Below, one piece after another: positions 42,360-54,445 of a stretch of DNA of 64,000 nucleotides. The DNA lies in NCBI RefSeq assembly GCF_932294415.1, contig NC_065542.1, forward strand, positions 49,516,942-49,580,941, given 5' to 3'. Every line of letters starts with the position of its first letter. Position 1 is the first letter of the stretch. The DNA is from Quercus robur (lineage: Eukaryota; Streptophyta; Magnoliopsida; Fagales; Fagaceae). The notes beneath the pieces are model-generated. The model was given only the letters and a program-made list of their open reading frames with translations. It did no database searches and had not been told where the DNA came from. The position numbers and the translations under genes are program-made.

Positions 42360-44240
42360 TGGCAGGATTTAACAATGCATGAAATTAGGCTTATATAAAT
42401 CTGGACAAAGAGATTGTTTAGTCGCACTTGGAAAGTAGCTTAGATGCATGTTCATGGTAGGTATGTGGAGAAATAGTGGCATGAGTTAGTGATAGTGTGG
42501 TCATAGTCCCATGATTCACTCTCCCTGAAGATATGTGCAGAAGAGAAAAATCTGAAAGCTTGTCTTTGTGGTTATGATGCCAAACAGTAACACAGATCCA
42601 CCTTTGGTAGCAATTAAATTGTTGTTCAGGGGTGTCTGAGCTAGTTCCTGAGGATGTAATAATACTCATCATAATTGTTGTTAGTTATTTATTATCTGGG
42701 GAAGGCCCACTAAAAAGAGTACTTTAAGAAATTGAATAAGAGACGAATTTGATGCTTTAAAGTTTTGAGCCTAGGAGTTGGTGCTTTGCTCTATGTTGGT
42801 AGCAATGAATCCACCAAGCACAAAGAGACATCAATGCACTTGACAAGACTTGGGACATGTTGGAACTTTGAAGTGAAAGAGGGAGAGAGTTATTTATCTG
42901 TTCCTATGAGTCACCTCAGGGATGATATGATGATCAATTGGGTTGTTGTTTTCTTCTGCCTAGATTTTACAGCTGGCCAAATTTTACCCCTATTCACACA
43001 CTAGGTTGTTCAAATCCTTAAAAATTACGTGCTCACATTAACTATTTCTCTAAACATATTTTCACACAAAAATCTCATCTTGAGCAAAATTAGAGCCCAC
43101 AGTCAGATATTGACTTTCAAAAAAATGAAAAATTTATTTCTGAACTCAGTTTGTTTGATTTACTGCTGGAGAAACTCTTGAAGTCTGTTGGAGATAAAAT
43201 TTATGAATTTTTTTTTTTTTTTTGTTTGTTTTATTGGTGATAATGCTTCATTCAAAAATGAAAAATTTTAATTTGGCAGTTGATTGTCTTGTCATGTAAC
43301 CTGCCCAAATATATTTGCTTTTTCCATAATTCTGTGGGAAGACTATCCAAATAATTTTTTAGCTCATCTATTGGGGGTAGTTCTAATGGGATGATTTGGC
43401 TAGACATGGACCTTATAAAGCTTTGGTTTAAAATAGGGAGCATTTGGATTTGCCTTTCATTTAAACCTAAGCTCTGGATTTGGTTAAAAGACCTCTACGC
43501 AAATCTTTGGTACCCTGTATGAATACATCAAGAAACACAACCAGCAAGCCTGTCTTGCCCTCCACTAATGTCTTTCGCTTCTCTGAATGTTTCAGTTTTT
43601 TCCCCAAACTAAGTTACTTTGATTTTTGTTTCATCTCCGTCTTTCTTTTCTATCTTTTTGGTGTGTGTCCTCTTGAGTAGATCTTGGTTGTTAGTAAGAT
43701 CCAGTCAATTTAAACTCGTGTTATTCAACTCACTACTATTACTTGTCTTAACTTGATCATCATTCTGATTTTAGGTCCTTTTACTGCTTGTGCTGGCACA
43801 TCTTATGTTAGTATTTCTTTTCTTTCTTTTCAAATCTTTCCCCAATCACTTGGGGGCATTATTCTTATATTTAAGGATTTCTTTAAAATTTTGGATAAAT
43901 ATTTGTTTTAGTATTGTTTGGAATTGATGATAGTTGTCCATTTGGTGCTGTTATTTTATTCCTTTAGTTTGTGCATAAACCACATAATATGATTTGAGTA
44001 ATGTTGTTGTATGATTAGCAAACGCATATAGTCCATTTGGAACTGTCTTTCTGAAAATGTTCCGAGGGAATTTCCTTGTTTGTGATGTTAATGAAATTCT
44101 GTTATAGATTCTATACTTTAATTTCCCAGCTTATCGACCAATGGTCTATTAAAGCATTGTAATTGTTTGGTATTATGGTTATAATATTATTTTCAGAACA
44201 AGATATGATGAGCTATGGAATTAGTATAAATAAATATGAT
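42360..44240. repeat. Array unit R, copy 1 (second part)
   Basis: It aligns with about 51020-51125 plus 51715-53510, and in part with 57180-57560 and 61225-61850. Landmarks are 'cttggaaagtagcttagat', 'ggatgtaataatac.catcataattgttg', 'ccaccaagcacaaagag.catcaatgcacttgacaagac', and 'cccagc.tatcgaccaatgg'. Reading frames are not preserved between copies, so it is taken as non-coding. Confidence 0.85.
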
Positions 44241-44244
44241 AGAT

Positions 44245-46180
44245 CTGACCAAATGAACTTTAGCTCAAATGAGTGACCTCCTTCCTTTATAAAGACCGAG
44301 GTTGAGAAGGATGAGATCAGGAGTTCAGACACGTGCATATGTACATATTTATATGTGTGGGAGATTAATCTGTTACCCATGGAAAAGTTTATCTCCTAGA
44401 CTTAGTTTCATAATTAGTGTCCCAAAAAGACATGCAATGCGAGCAAACGTGCAAAACACCAAGTTTGCCTTAACAGTTATTTGCCAATTTAATTTTCTCA
44501 ACCTTGTTGGGCAATCTCTTGTTAAATCAATCATTTTACAAAGCAACGTTTTGGACTAGATTTAAGGTAACAAAGTAAGTGATATCAATGCAAATTAGGT
44601 ACTCTTTTAACTCTCTGCAAGTTGTTGTGGAATCAAAGTTATATATTTTTGAGGAAAACTCGGTGTCTTCAAGCTTGAGTGATGGTATGATGGTATTTTA
44701 AGTTCTGGCTATAAAACCATGAGTCGTTTTGTGCACTTTCTGTTTACAAATGGAATGTTTGAGCGAATTCATAGTGTTAAGGTTCAAACACAAAAACGAG
44801 AACAGCACATAGGAAATCAAATCTATGCTTGCAGGGTAAAAGTCATCATGCCAAAGAGTAGATATCGAACTTCAGAAAACACATGCCTACATATCATGAA
44901 TCAAAAAATTGGCTGGACCTTGCAAAGTTGAAGCAATAGATTAATGTTTTGCACCCCAAGACTGAATTCTTCCTAAAATCTCTTGAAGAAAGGGTTTACA
45001 CTTGTGCATGGTTATTCTTCGGAGGATCAAAGGCATTCTAAGATATCGTTATATTTGAGAATAAATATCTTAGTTTTCCCATTAACACCATACTTTTTTC
45101 AATATTTATATGTAGGCCATACATTTCTCTTTTAAAATTCCAACTCCCTAAAAACTTTCATGAAATGAATTGAAACTGGTTGTTACCAATCCAATGATAA
45201 TAACAATAAATTAAAAGGAATAAATATATATAAAAAAAAAAACTCTAATCCTCTTACGACTCTTACTGTCACCAATGTTCTGGACCATTAATTACAACTT
45301 ATTATCTTGGCAAATTGTTTAATGAACGTATATATAAGTTTCGTCTCCTAGGATTTAACAAAACAAAAATATATAGATTCTTCTTCCGGAAAGGAGAGGC
45401 CAATGTTGGTTTGGATTTTGTACTTTATTTGCTTAAAGTGAAGAAGAAAATGACTAAAAGCCAATAAACTACGTGAGTCTGGATTAGTGGTTTTTTTTTT
45501 TTTTTAAATTTTTTTTATTACTTATTTGCATAGTATTTATTAAAAGATGTAGTCTTGGTAACTTTTTATGTTAAATGTGCGACAAAAAGCTAAAAAATAG
45601 CTTTATTTTCAAAAAACTAGTTTTGCTATTTTGTTTCAGAAAGAAAAGGTGAGATAAAAAGCAAAAACCTAAAAGTTAAAAATTAAAATTTTTTGGCTCA
45701 ACATACACCTAGCATGAAAGACTTATTAAACACCAATTATGATTTACCACCATCACAAATTGTGAAAAAAAATTGACTTTAATTCAATTGAATCCTAGTA
45801 ATAAAAAAATGCTTGCTCATTTGGTATAATTATTTCCAATTGGTTCATTTTATATAAAAAATAATAAAATGAATAAAAATACAACTATACGTATATAAAA
45901 AAAAAAAAAATTTAAAAAAATTATACATAAGAAAAGCCCAATAAAATCAAGTCTTTCGTGGGCCTAGGGCTAAGACAAAACCAGGCCATGCCGAAATGAC
46001 AAAAACATCACTTCTAAATCCTCAACTCTCCGACTAATTATTAGTTGTAGAATGAAACTATGACCTCTCATATTGAAATTTAGGGCGGTGTCTAACAATA
46101 TTTCCCGCCCTAATAATTATGTTTAGCTTAAACCAAATAATTTTCCATACCCTCCCAATCCAATCCAATCCAATCCAATC
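44245..46180. other. Intergenic upstream of the DC1 gene
   Basis: No gene supported. It contains a SINE-like piece (44265-44350: 'agctcaaatgagtgacctcc', 'ggagttcagac'), a T run at 45492-45504, and a possible hAT-type MITE at about 45550-45715 with the 'aaaagctaaaaaatagc' ends typical of such elements. Confidence 0.45.
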
Positions 46181-46210
46181 AAATCCATGCCTCCCTATCC
46201 TCTCGACCTC

Positions 46211-46220
46211 TATATAAATA
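46211..46220 (+). promoter_or_regulatory. TATA box of the first DC1 gene
   Basis: TATATAAATA stands about 370 bp before the ATG (a 5' UTR intron lies between). The same core with the following CCTCT recurs at 56971 and, as CTATTTAAATACCTCT, at 60362, always followed by the 'acacacgcagcaac'-type leader. Confidence 0.65.
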
Positions 46221-46431
46221 CCTCTCTATGTCATGGAAATAAAAAAAAGGAGGAACACGAACACACACAAAAGCAGCAGTTCCACGATCTAGAAAAGCAA
46301 GTTACTTACAGCATCTTCAAACTTTGGGTGTTGATTTTACCAAATCAGCTAGCGGCGGAGATCATTGAAGACTTTTTCGTTTTGTGAGCAGAGTTTGACT
46401 TGTGCTGCCAGCCTCCCATAATCTATAAAGG

Positions 46432-46580
46432 GTATGTGTCCAATCTCCAATTATTTTGATCTATATTTTGATTTGGATTTGGATTTTGGGTACCATCTGG
46501 CGTTCTATAAATAAATTCCTGTTCTTTTTTCTAAACAAATTGGGTGTTGTTAAATCTTGTTATATGTTGATGTGATATAG
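46432..46580 (+). other. 5' UTR intron of the first DC1 gene
   Basis: The donor G|GTATGTGTCC and the acceptor GATATAG, immediately before ATG at 46581, are conserved in the second copy (donor at 54312, acceptor just before 54446). The leader exon upstream ('gctagc.gcggagat.attgaagac', 'gtgagcagagtttgac') is also shared. Confidence 0.7.
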
Positions 46581-48255
46581 ATGGAAATTCAACATTTTCG
46601 CCACGATCAGCATCCATTGGTCTTCAATGAAGACGAGAGAGGAGGACGTAGTTGTATGGCGTGCAGGGAGCCTGTGTTGGGTCCTAGCTACAGTTGTATA
46701 AAATGCAATTGGTACTACCATCATAAATCATGTGCGGAACTACCCCGTGAGTTGCAACATCCCTTGCACCCAAAACATCCTCTTATTCTCTTTGACGAAC
46801 GGAAATTTCGTAAAGACAAAGAATATAGCAAATGCGAAGTTTGCAAAGAATTTCGTCGGGGATACGCTTATGGATGTTTCCATTGTAACTTTAACATTCA
46901 CAAAGAGTGTGCTTCCTTACCACTCACCTTAGAATCTGAAGTCCATGACCACCCATTAACACGTATGTGGAAGTCGATAAAGTTTACTTGCGACCTTTGT
47001 GGCAAAGAAGGCAATGTGCCCTTTCTTTGTGCCCAATGCAATTTCTGTGTTCATTATAGTTGTGCTTCTTCTTATCTATGCAGAGTCAAAGCTATACGTC
47101 ACAACCACCCCCTCCATCTCACCTATTCTTCTCGTGATGTACCTCAATCTAATTCCCCATTTTGTCAACTGTGTTAAAAAAGTGGACATAGACTACGGGT
47201 TCTACTATTGTTCGAGTTGCGATTATGTTGCCCACCTTAATTGTGCTATGGACGAGAGAAATAGGGAGGACATAAATTTGCTTAAACTTACAGATGGGGA
47301 GTCCAGTGAGCTAAAAATTGAAGATTTAGAGCTGGATGAATCTGTTGACTTAGCAACTTACATGGTCAAAAAAATCAATGTAGGTGAGGATGGAATTGAA
47401 ATTCCCACAGAAATCGAACACTTTAGTCATGAGCATGATTTAAAGCTTTCCGACGAGTTTGAGAATAACAAAAAATGCGATGGGTGTGTACGAGCCATTT
47501 TCCCTCCGTTTTACAGATGTGCCAAATGCAATTTCTTTCTTCATAAATCTTGTATTGAATTACCTAGAAAAATGCGACACCCACTTCATCAACACCCACT
47601 CACCCTCCTCCCAAAGGCACCTTATTGGAGTAAGTCATTTAAGTGTGATGCTTGTGACCAATCTTGCAATGGCTTCACCTACCATTGTGAGACATGCGAA
47701 TTTGATCTTGATGTTCAATGTAATTTGATCTTGGAAATCCTTCCCAACAAAGGTCACGAGCATCTTCTTTGCCTCTCCACCACAAGTTATAGTCAGGATT
47801 GCGGTAGTTGTGACTCTAAAAGTTCCCAAGATTTCTTTGGACATTCTCAAGTATTCCGTTGTATCACTTGTAAATTTGTATTGGACTTTAAATGTGCTAC
47901 ACTACCACTTACTACAAGGTACAAACAACATGAGCATCCCTTTTCTCTTAGTTATGCTGTCGAAGATAACTCCGGTGACTATTATTGTGATATTTGTGAA
48001 GAAGAACGAGACCCAAAGCATTGGTTTTATTATTGTGCAAATTGTAGCTATCCTGCTCATCCTGAATGTATTCTCGGGAACTACCCAAATATTAAGTTTG
48101 GAGGTGCTTATACTTTTGACTGTCACCCACAACCACTCACTTTCATTGAGAAAACTAAAGACCACCCTGAATGTAACGAATGTGGCTCTCCCTGCAAAGA
48201 GTTTTTCCACCAATGTGCCATGTGTAATTTTAGCATGCACGAACAATCTTTATAG
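46581..48255 (+). pseudogene. DC1-domain (Cys/His-rich) protein gene, frameshifted
   Basis: The first frame runs 46581-47177 (198 aa) and stops. The homologous protein continues in another frame to the TAA-like end at 48255 (TAG). Comparison with the second copy shows a 2-nt loss at about 47175-47180 (TGTGTTCAAAAAATA there, TGTTAAAAAAGTG here); together the coding region would be about 558 codons. It is built of about nine C1-like zinc modules of the pattern H-x-HPL...CxxC...F/Y.C..C.F.xHxxCA, for example HPLILFDERK, CEVCKEFRRGYAYGCFHCNF and HKECASLP. Such DC1 proteins are plant-specific, and most are uncharacterised; some are linked to stress or hormone signalling. The frameshift may be genuine or an assembly error in an A-run. 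A truncated 198-aa product with about three complete modules is possible. Confidence 0.85.
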
Positions 48256-49559
48256 AAATGACAAATGAAATTTTCATTTTCATTTTGTACTACACTTGGT
48301 CCACATAATTTTTGTTCTGAGAAATTCGTCAAAAGAGAATGCAGTAGTTATTTTTAATGCTCTTTCATGGCATCATGATTCAGATAGGACATAAATACAT
48401 TGAACCACCTCATGGTTGTTTGTGTCTTGCTGTACCTTCCCATGTCCTCATTTCTTAGAAATAAGAAGTGTGTAGATTATAGGATTTTTCAAAATTTTAA
48501 TGTTTTAGGGTACAATATTTAGAATGGAAAGTTGGCGCTTAATGCGGAACATTGAGTTCAGTGATGATGAACAATAATGGAACTAATTGGCAAACTTCAG
48601 GTATTTATTATCGATTGTGCCTTTTTCCTCTCTTTTCTGTTTCTATAAAATTCAGACTCCATTCATTTGCTTGATCTCATATTAAATTGTCCATCTTTTC
48701 TTCTCCTATATTAGGTGGGTGGCCATTATTTTGAGGAGATAAATGTGCAATTAGATGCAAAACATGAATGCAAAAATTCAACAACATTTCAGTTTATTAC
48801 ATATTTTCATGTTTATCAACATCTATTATGTCATTAGTTTTAGTTATTGTTATTATTGTTGTTACTAGTATTTCTATGAAAGCACGATTATGCATGATTA
48901 AAAAGTGCCCTTATCATATATGGTAAGGTTCTTTTCTTAATTCAACAGCACACTACATACTTTGTAAATGTTGATGTTAAGAACATGTTGACTAGGGAGT
49001 AATAATTTTTAATAACTTGGCTGGTTGATTTGTATTGTCTAATTGAATGTATTTCTGGGTAATCTTTAAAGCCTTGCTAGGCGTAGAAACTACTTCAACT
49101 CTTATTTGATAGATTAAGGTCTTAGTTTAGAAAATGTTAGACGAACCTCCTGTTTTTGAACAATGCCATTGTTGCATAGCACTTTCAAAATTCCAGGCCT
49201 TTGTTACTTGTAATTTTGATGTTTTTGTTCTATAACATTCACTATTTATGTCCCTGTTGATCATACTTAGAGAATTTTTTGTTCAATAACAGAGGTTTGC
49301 AAGTGTTATAACTATAGTATACACTCAAGGTTATGTTATAGCTGTTGGGGTACTTTTGGGGCAGAAAAAGAAAATGAAAGCTGTTTCTTTCACTCGGTCA
49401 GGGGTAATAGTGATTTAATTGATAGTTTTTTGGCAACCTTGGTGTATAACAAGACAGGTATAGATATCACTGATTCTGGCAGAGTATCTCACATTCTGGT
49501 TTTTTACAATTTTTAAGAGTAAGCTGACATCAATTCATTGACACAAAATAACATTTTGA
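48256..49559. repeat. 3' flank of the first DC1 gene, present in other array copies
   Basis: Segments recur after the second DC1 copy (56070-56660) and in the third unit (58440-58582 joined to 59730-60060). One example is 'tattattgttgttac' followed by 'cccttatcata.atggt.aggttc'. No gene. Confidence 0.75.
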
Positions 49560-49789
49560 GGAAATGGTACTTAGACATGGTGGTTTAGGATGATGTAGCC
49601 AATGGGGCTTCTTTCAAACATAACAATGGGATGGAAGGCAAGATCGTGAGATTCGGAGGGGGGGGGGGGGGTGTAAGTTATCAATAAATTAAAGAATTGT
49701 GGGATTGTTGTGTTCTATATCATTGCTTGCAGATTGTAAGAATTAGTTCTATATCATTGCTTGCAGACTGTGGAGTTTGGTGTTTAGAT

Positions 49790-50170
49790 CTTTTGGGATC
49801 TTTTGGGTCTTGCCAAGATCGGTTGCGGATACTCTATTTGGTTGGTGGAACTAGCCTGGAAAGCATGTGTCTAGCATTTGGAACTTAGCTCCATTATGCT
49901 TGATGTGGTGTCTTTGGAGGGATATGGAAAGTTCGGATGACCAGTTATTGGCCTCTTTCAGTGGCTCTTTGTTTGACTGGTCTAGGGCCTGGGGACTCAC
50001 CTCTAGTGATTCCCTCCCTTTGTTCCTTAGTTCTCTCCTGTATAATTAGTCTCCTCTCCTTTCTCTCTTTTTTCTTTTTTCTCTATCTTTCCAATTGTAC
50101 CTTTCTATTTGCCTTATGTTTTTCTGCATAAGGTAGTTTCTTCAATATATATCTTTATTACTTATAAAAA
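49790..50170 (+). mobile_element. LINE 3' end, severely truncated, sense
   Basis: It encodes WNLAPLCLMWCLWRDMESSDDQ...SGSLFDWSRAWGLTSSDSLPLFLSSL, the terminal tail of the same LINE family as 40838-42010. It ends with TTTATTACTTATAAAAAAAAAA. Upstream of about 49790 the sequence returns to array unit R. Confidence 0.85.
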
Positions 50171-52292
50171 AAAAATATGTTGAAAAAATATATTGGGACC
50201 TGAGTAGAGAGAGGCCTGCATTCAGTTCAGCTTTATATATAGATGGTACTTGCTTGATCTGAAAACCTAACTTATAGTTAGCACTAGGAAACTCATTTGA
50301 CTTCAATGGTTACGACTATGGCTGCCAATGTCAGAAGTCGGAACTGTATAAATTCATATCTTGAGCAGGAAAATTAAAGAAAAAATCCCAACCTTTCTGA
50401 AATTTTTTACCCCAGTTATGTTTTGGATTATGGGGTAGCAGTATTAAAGTATTGGGTTTTGTTTACTAATGGAGAATCAATTTTCAAATCACAACAGAAG
50501 GGACATGTGATTTGATGATTGCCTTTTCCCCATAATAGGTACTATGTCACATTGCTTGAGAGTGAGATCTGAGTTTCTAATATTTAATTAGATGATTTTT
50601 TTTTCCTCTTACCAGATTATTGGGTTGTTTTTAAGATTGATATCATAGCGTAAGTCTATTTTGTAGTCTTGCTTGTGTGTGAAATGAAAACTTGAAGCAT
50701 ATAAAGAAAGTTGAAATATACTTGTGTTGGAAACGTTTGGGAATATATGCAACATCTAGTTAATGATTTTTTGTGTTATATCATGCTAAATTGATGTCCA
50801 AGACCCATAATATGTTTTTGTTTTGTTTTTTTTTTTTTTTTTTTTTTTATTTGTTTGCATTTTGTTTGATTTGAGGGGGATCCCATTAAATTCTTTCCCC
50901 CTGTCCTTGTGATATGTTTTTTATTGGTTTGCATTTTATTTGATTTCAAGGGGATCCCATTGAGTTCTTTCCCCCTCCCCCAATTTGGTTGAAAGACTAG
51001 TTTGCAAAGTAAATTATTCAACATGGAAAAAGAGATTATTCAATCACTTGGAAAGTAGCTTAGATACATGTTCATGGTATGTTTGTGGAGCAATAGTGGC
51101 ATGAGGTGGTGATAATGTGGTCATAGTGACTGTTACTATGAAGCACAACAGATGAATGAAAAAGGGGAGTTTTGAAGCCTTATATCAACAATGATATATA
51201 TAAAATACATGCAATTGAAAGTTTGGAACTTCTTTAATCCTATGATGGAAGGTAGGGTTAGGGGTTCAAGATTCAGGGGGTGCGTGTGCGTGTGTATAAG
51301 TTACCAATCAACTAAAGAATTGTGGGATTATTATGTTCTATGTCATTGCTTGGGGATTGTAAGGTTTGGGTCTGAGTCATGTGGAAAAAATGTTTTGGGA
51401 TCTGAGTAGAGAGAGCCCTACATTCACTTCAGCTTTATATATAGATGGCAACTGCTTGATTTGAAAACCTAATTTATAGTTAGCACTAGGAAATTCCTTT
51501 CACTTCAGTGGGTTGTTAGTATGGCTGCCAATGTCAGAACCGTATGAATTCATTCATTGAACAGGGAAATTTAAAGAAGAAATCCCATTCAAATGTTTCA
51601 GAGATTTTTTTGCTCCAGTTGTGTGTTAGATTATAGGATAGTAGTATTAGAACATGTGCAATTAAAAGTTTAAAACTTCTTTAATCCTATGATGCACTCT
51701 TTTTTAAGATATATACTAAAGAATAAAATTCTAAAAGCTTTTCTTTGTGGTTGTAATGCCAAAACAGTAATACAGATAACGTTTTTGGTGGTGAATTAAA
51801 TTGTTGTTCAGGTGTGTATTTAAGTAGTTGCTGAGGATGTAATAATACAGTCATAATTGTTGTTTGTTACTTTGTTATCATCTTTGGAAGGCCCAGTAAA
51901 AAGAGTATGTGAAGAAATTGAAGAGGAGAGTAGTTTGATGCTTTAAAGCTTAATGTTGAGCTTAAGAGTTGCTGCTTTGTTCTATGCTGGTGGCAATTCT
52001 CATGAATCCACCAAGCACAAAGAGGCATCAATGCACTTGACAAGACCCGGTACATGTTGGAAGCAGAATAGGGATGGAGTATTTATCTTGTCCTATAAGA
52101 CACCTCAATGATGATACAATGATCAACTGAGTGGTTGTTTTCTTCTTCCCAGATTTATAGTGGGCCAAATTTTACCCATTTTTCACACTAGGTTGTTGAA
52201 ATCTCTAACATTTGCACTCTCTAACTATTTTTTCTAAGCATCTTTTCACACAACCATCCCACCTTGGGCAAGGTTAGAGCCATAGTCAGATG

Positions 52293-52293
52293 T

Positions 52294-52352
<59 letters not shown>
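52293..52352. repeat. (CT)n microsatellite
   Basis: About 29 uninterrupted CT units in array unit R copy 2; the equivalent place in copy 1 (about 43110) has none. Confidence 0.98.
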
Positions 52353-52355
<3 letters not shown>

Positions 52356-54445
52356 GTATATATCTGTATTCAGTTTGTTTGATTTATTGCTTGAGAAAAC
52401 TCTTGAAGCCCGTTAGGGATGAAAGTTTTGATTTTATTGCGACTTCTTGGTTGTTGAAAGATTTAGCAAATGAAGAATAAAAACCTTCAATTTGGAAGTT
52501 AGGTTGTCTTGTTATTTGACCTGCATGGGTATATTTGCTTATTCCTTAATTTTGTGGTAATACTGTTCAAATAATTTTGTAGCTTAACTATTAGGGGTAG
52601 CTCCAATGGAATGATTTGGATAAAAAAGACATGGACCGTATGAAGCTTTGGTATAAAATAGGTAATATCACACAAGTCTTTGGTACCCTATAAAAACCTC
52701 AAGCTCTGGATTTTGCTTTCTGAATGTTTCAGCCTCTTCCCCAAATCCTCTTACTTTCATTTCCGTTTCATCTCCATTTTCCTTTTCTATATTTTTGGTG
52801 TGTGTGTATGTCATTCTTTGAAGTAAAATGACATGGAGTGAAGAAATCAAGGACAGCCTCTTGACTGGATCTTGATTGTTTTTACAATCCAGTTGATTCA
52901 ATACGAACTTGCGATATTCATCTTGCCAGTATCACTCACCTTAACTTGACCATCATTCTGGTTTTTCAGGACCTTCTTATATTGTTACTTCTTTTTACCT
53001 TTTTAATTTTTTTTCCAATCACTTGGGGGCACTACTCTTACTGTTAAGGATATGTTTAAAATTTTTGAGAAAATATATGTTTTAGACTTTTAACAGTTCT
53101 CCTTTTGGTGCAGTTGTTTTATACCTTTAGTTTGTGTGACCACATAAATATCATTTGGGTAATGATTTGTATCATTAGCAAATGCACTTTGTACCAGAAC
53201 TGTCTTTTTAACAATGTTCTGGGGCAATTCCCTTGTTTGTGATATTAATGAAATTCTGGTATATATTCTATACTTGAATTTCCCAGCCTATCGACCAATG
53301 GACTATTATTCACTAACCGTGTTGGGACCAGGGTTGGGTACATAATACTATCCAATATATCATCAGTAGACATAGTGCCATCACGATTGTTTAATGCTTT
53401 TGTCAAAATTCTGGTGCTTTTGAAGTATGGTAGCAAGGTTATGATATTTTTTCAGCATAAAACATGATGATCTATGGGATTAGTATAATGTGTTATGGAA
53501 TATACTCTTCCCACTATTGGAGAAATTATACAGTTATTATAGTGGATTATGTCACTTGATTATCATTCCATTAAGACTCTCACCTTTTATAAAATAAAAA
53601 AATAAAAATAAAATAAAAAATTAACAGACTTGCTAAACTGAGTCAGCAGAAATTACTGGGCTTCTCAACCCCAAAAAACAGAAAGAAAGAAAGAAACAAC
53701 TGGGCTTTTTGTCCTTTTATTTTTTGATACCAACAAAGCAAATGGTTAGACATTTCCATTCTCTTTCTACAGAAGTCTTCATTATATGGTAAATTCCCCA
53801 ATTCTTAAAGTTTACACCTAGTCAACTTTTTTATAAAAAAAAAAAATATATATTTATTTATTTATTATTATTATTTTTTAATGCGTGGCGTCACTGCCTT
53901 TTTGAAGAGCTTATTGGCCGATAGACTCAACAACTCTCAGAGGGCAAGATTGACTATGTGGTCATGTATCTAATGAAATTCCAAATCAAGGAGCTATATG
54001 ATACCGGTCTTGCGTCTTGGTTTTGTCTTCTGGGCATTTCTTTAACACATAATACCTTCTCGCAAGATGCATTAGCATTAGAAAGTAACAAAAATGGGAT
54101 GTGAAAAAAAAATAAAGAATTTCTTCTCACTCTCTCGAAGGAGAGTTTTTCTTTTTGTTGATCGCGTGTTTCTTATTTTGAAACAAAAATAAGGAAGTGA
54201 AAAAGGCAAGCTTCTTGGTTGGATATGGATTTTACCAAATCGGCTAGCAGCGGAGACTATTGAAGACTTTTGTGAGCAGAGTTTGACGTGTGCTGCCGTA
54301 ATCTATAAAGGGTATGTGTCCATGTCCAATTGTTAAACCTCTTTGATCTATATTTGAATTTGGATTTAGGGTACCACCTAGTGTTCTATAAATTTCTCTT
54401 TTTCTAAACAATTGGGTGTTATTCTTATATGTTCATGTGATAGAG

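Larger units (their letters stand above)
49560..53510. repeat. Array unit R, copy 2
   Basis: This is the counterpart of 39770-44240. It lacks the MITE and large LINE of copy 1, but has its own LINE fragment (49790-50170), a long T run (50827-50848), and an extra 590-bp internal duplication at about 51125-51715, derived from the beginning of the unit. A G run is at 49658-49671. Confidence 0.85.

Noticed and set aside
43252-43443. Minus-strand 63-codon open frame in array unit R (LPPIDELKNYLDSLP...)
   Set aside because: The paralogous sequence near 52490-52660 resembles it only at DNA level; the frame is not preserved, so a conserved peptide is not supported.
46999-47170. ATG at 46999 as a start for the long DC1 frame
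   Set aside because: The first about 57 codons from this ATG overlap the true DC1 frame out of phase and give non-DC1 sequence; DC1 homology only begins after the 2-nt loss at about 47175.
52293-52352. CRISPR-like or other functional short repeat
   Set aside because: It is a plain CT microsatellite; no spaced direct repeats of CRISPR type occur in the window, and the genome is a plant's.
54416-54445. Upstream in-frame ATG of the second DC1 copy
   Set aside because: It lies in the 5' UTR intron by comparison with the first copy, whose protein begins MEIQHF.
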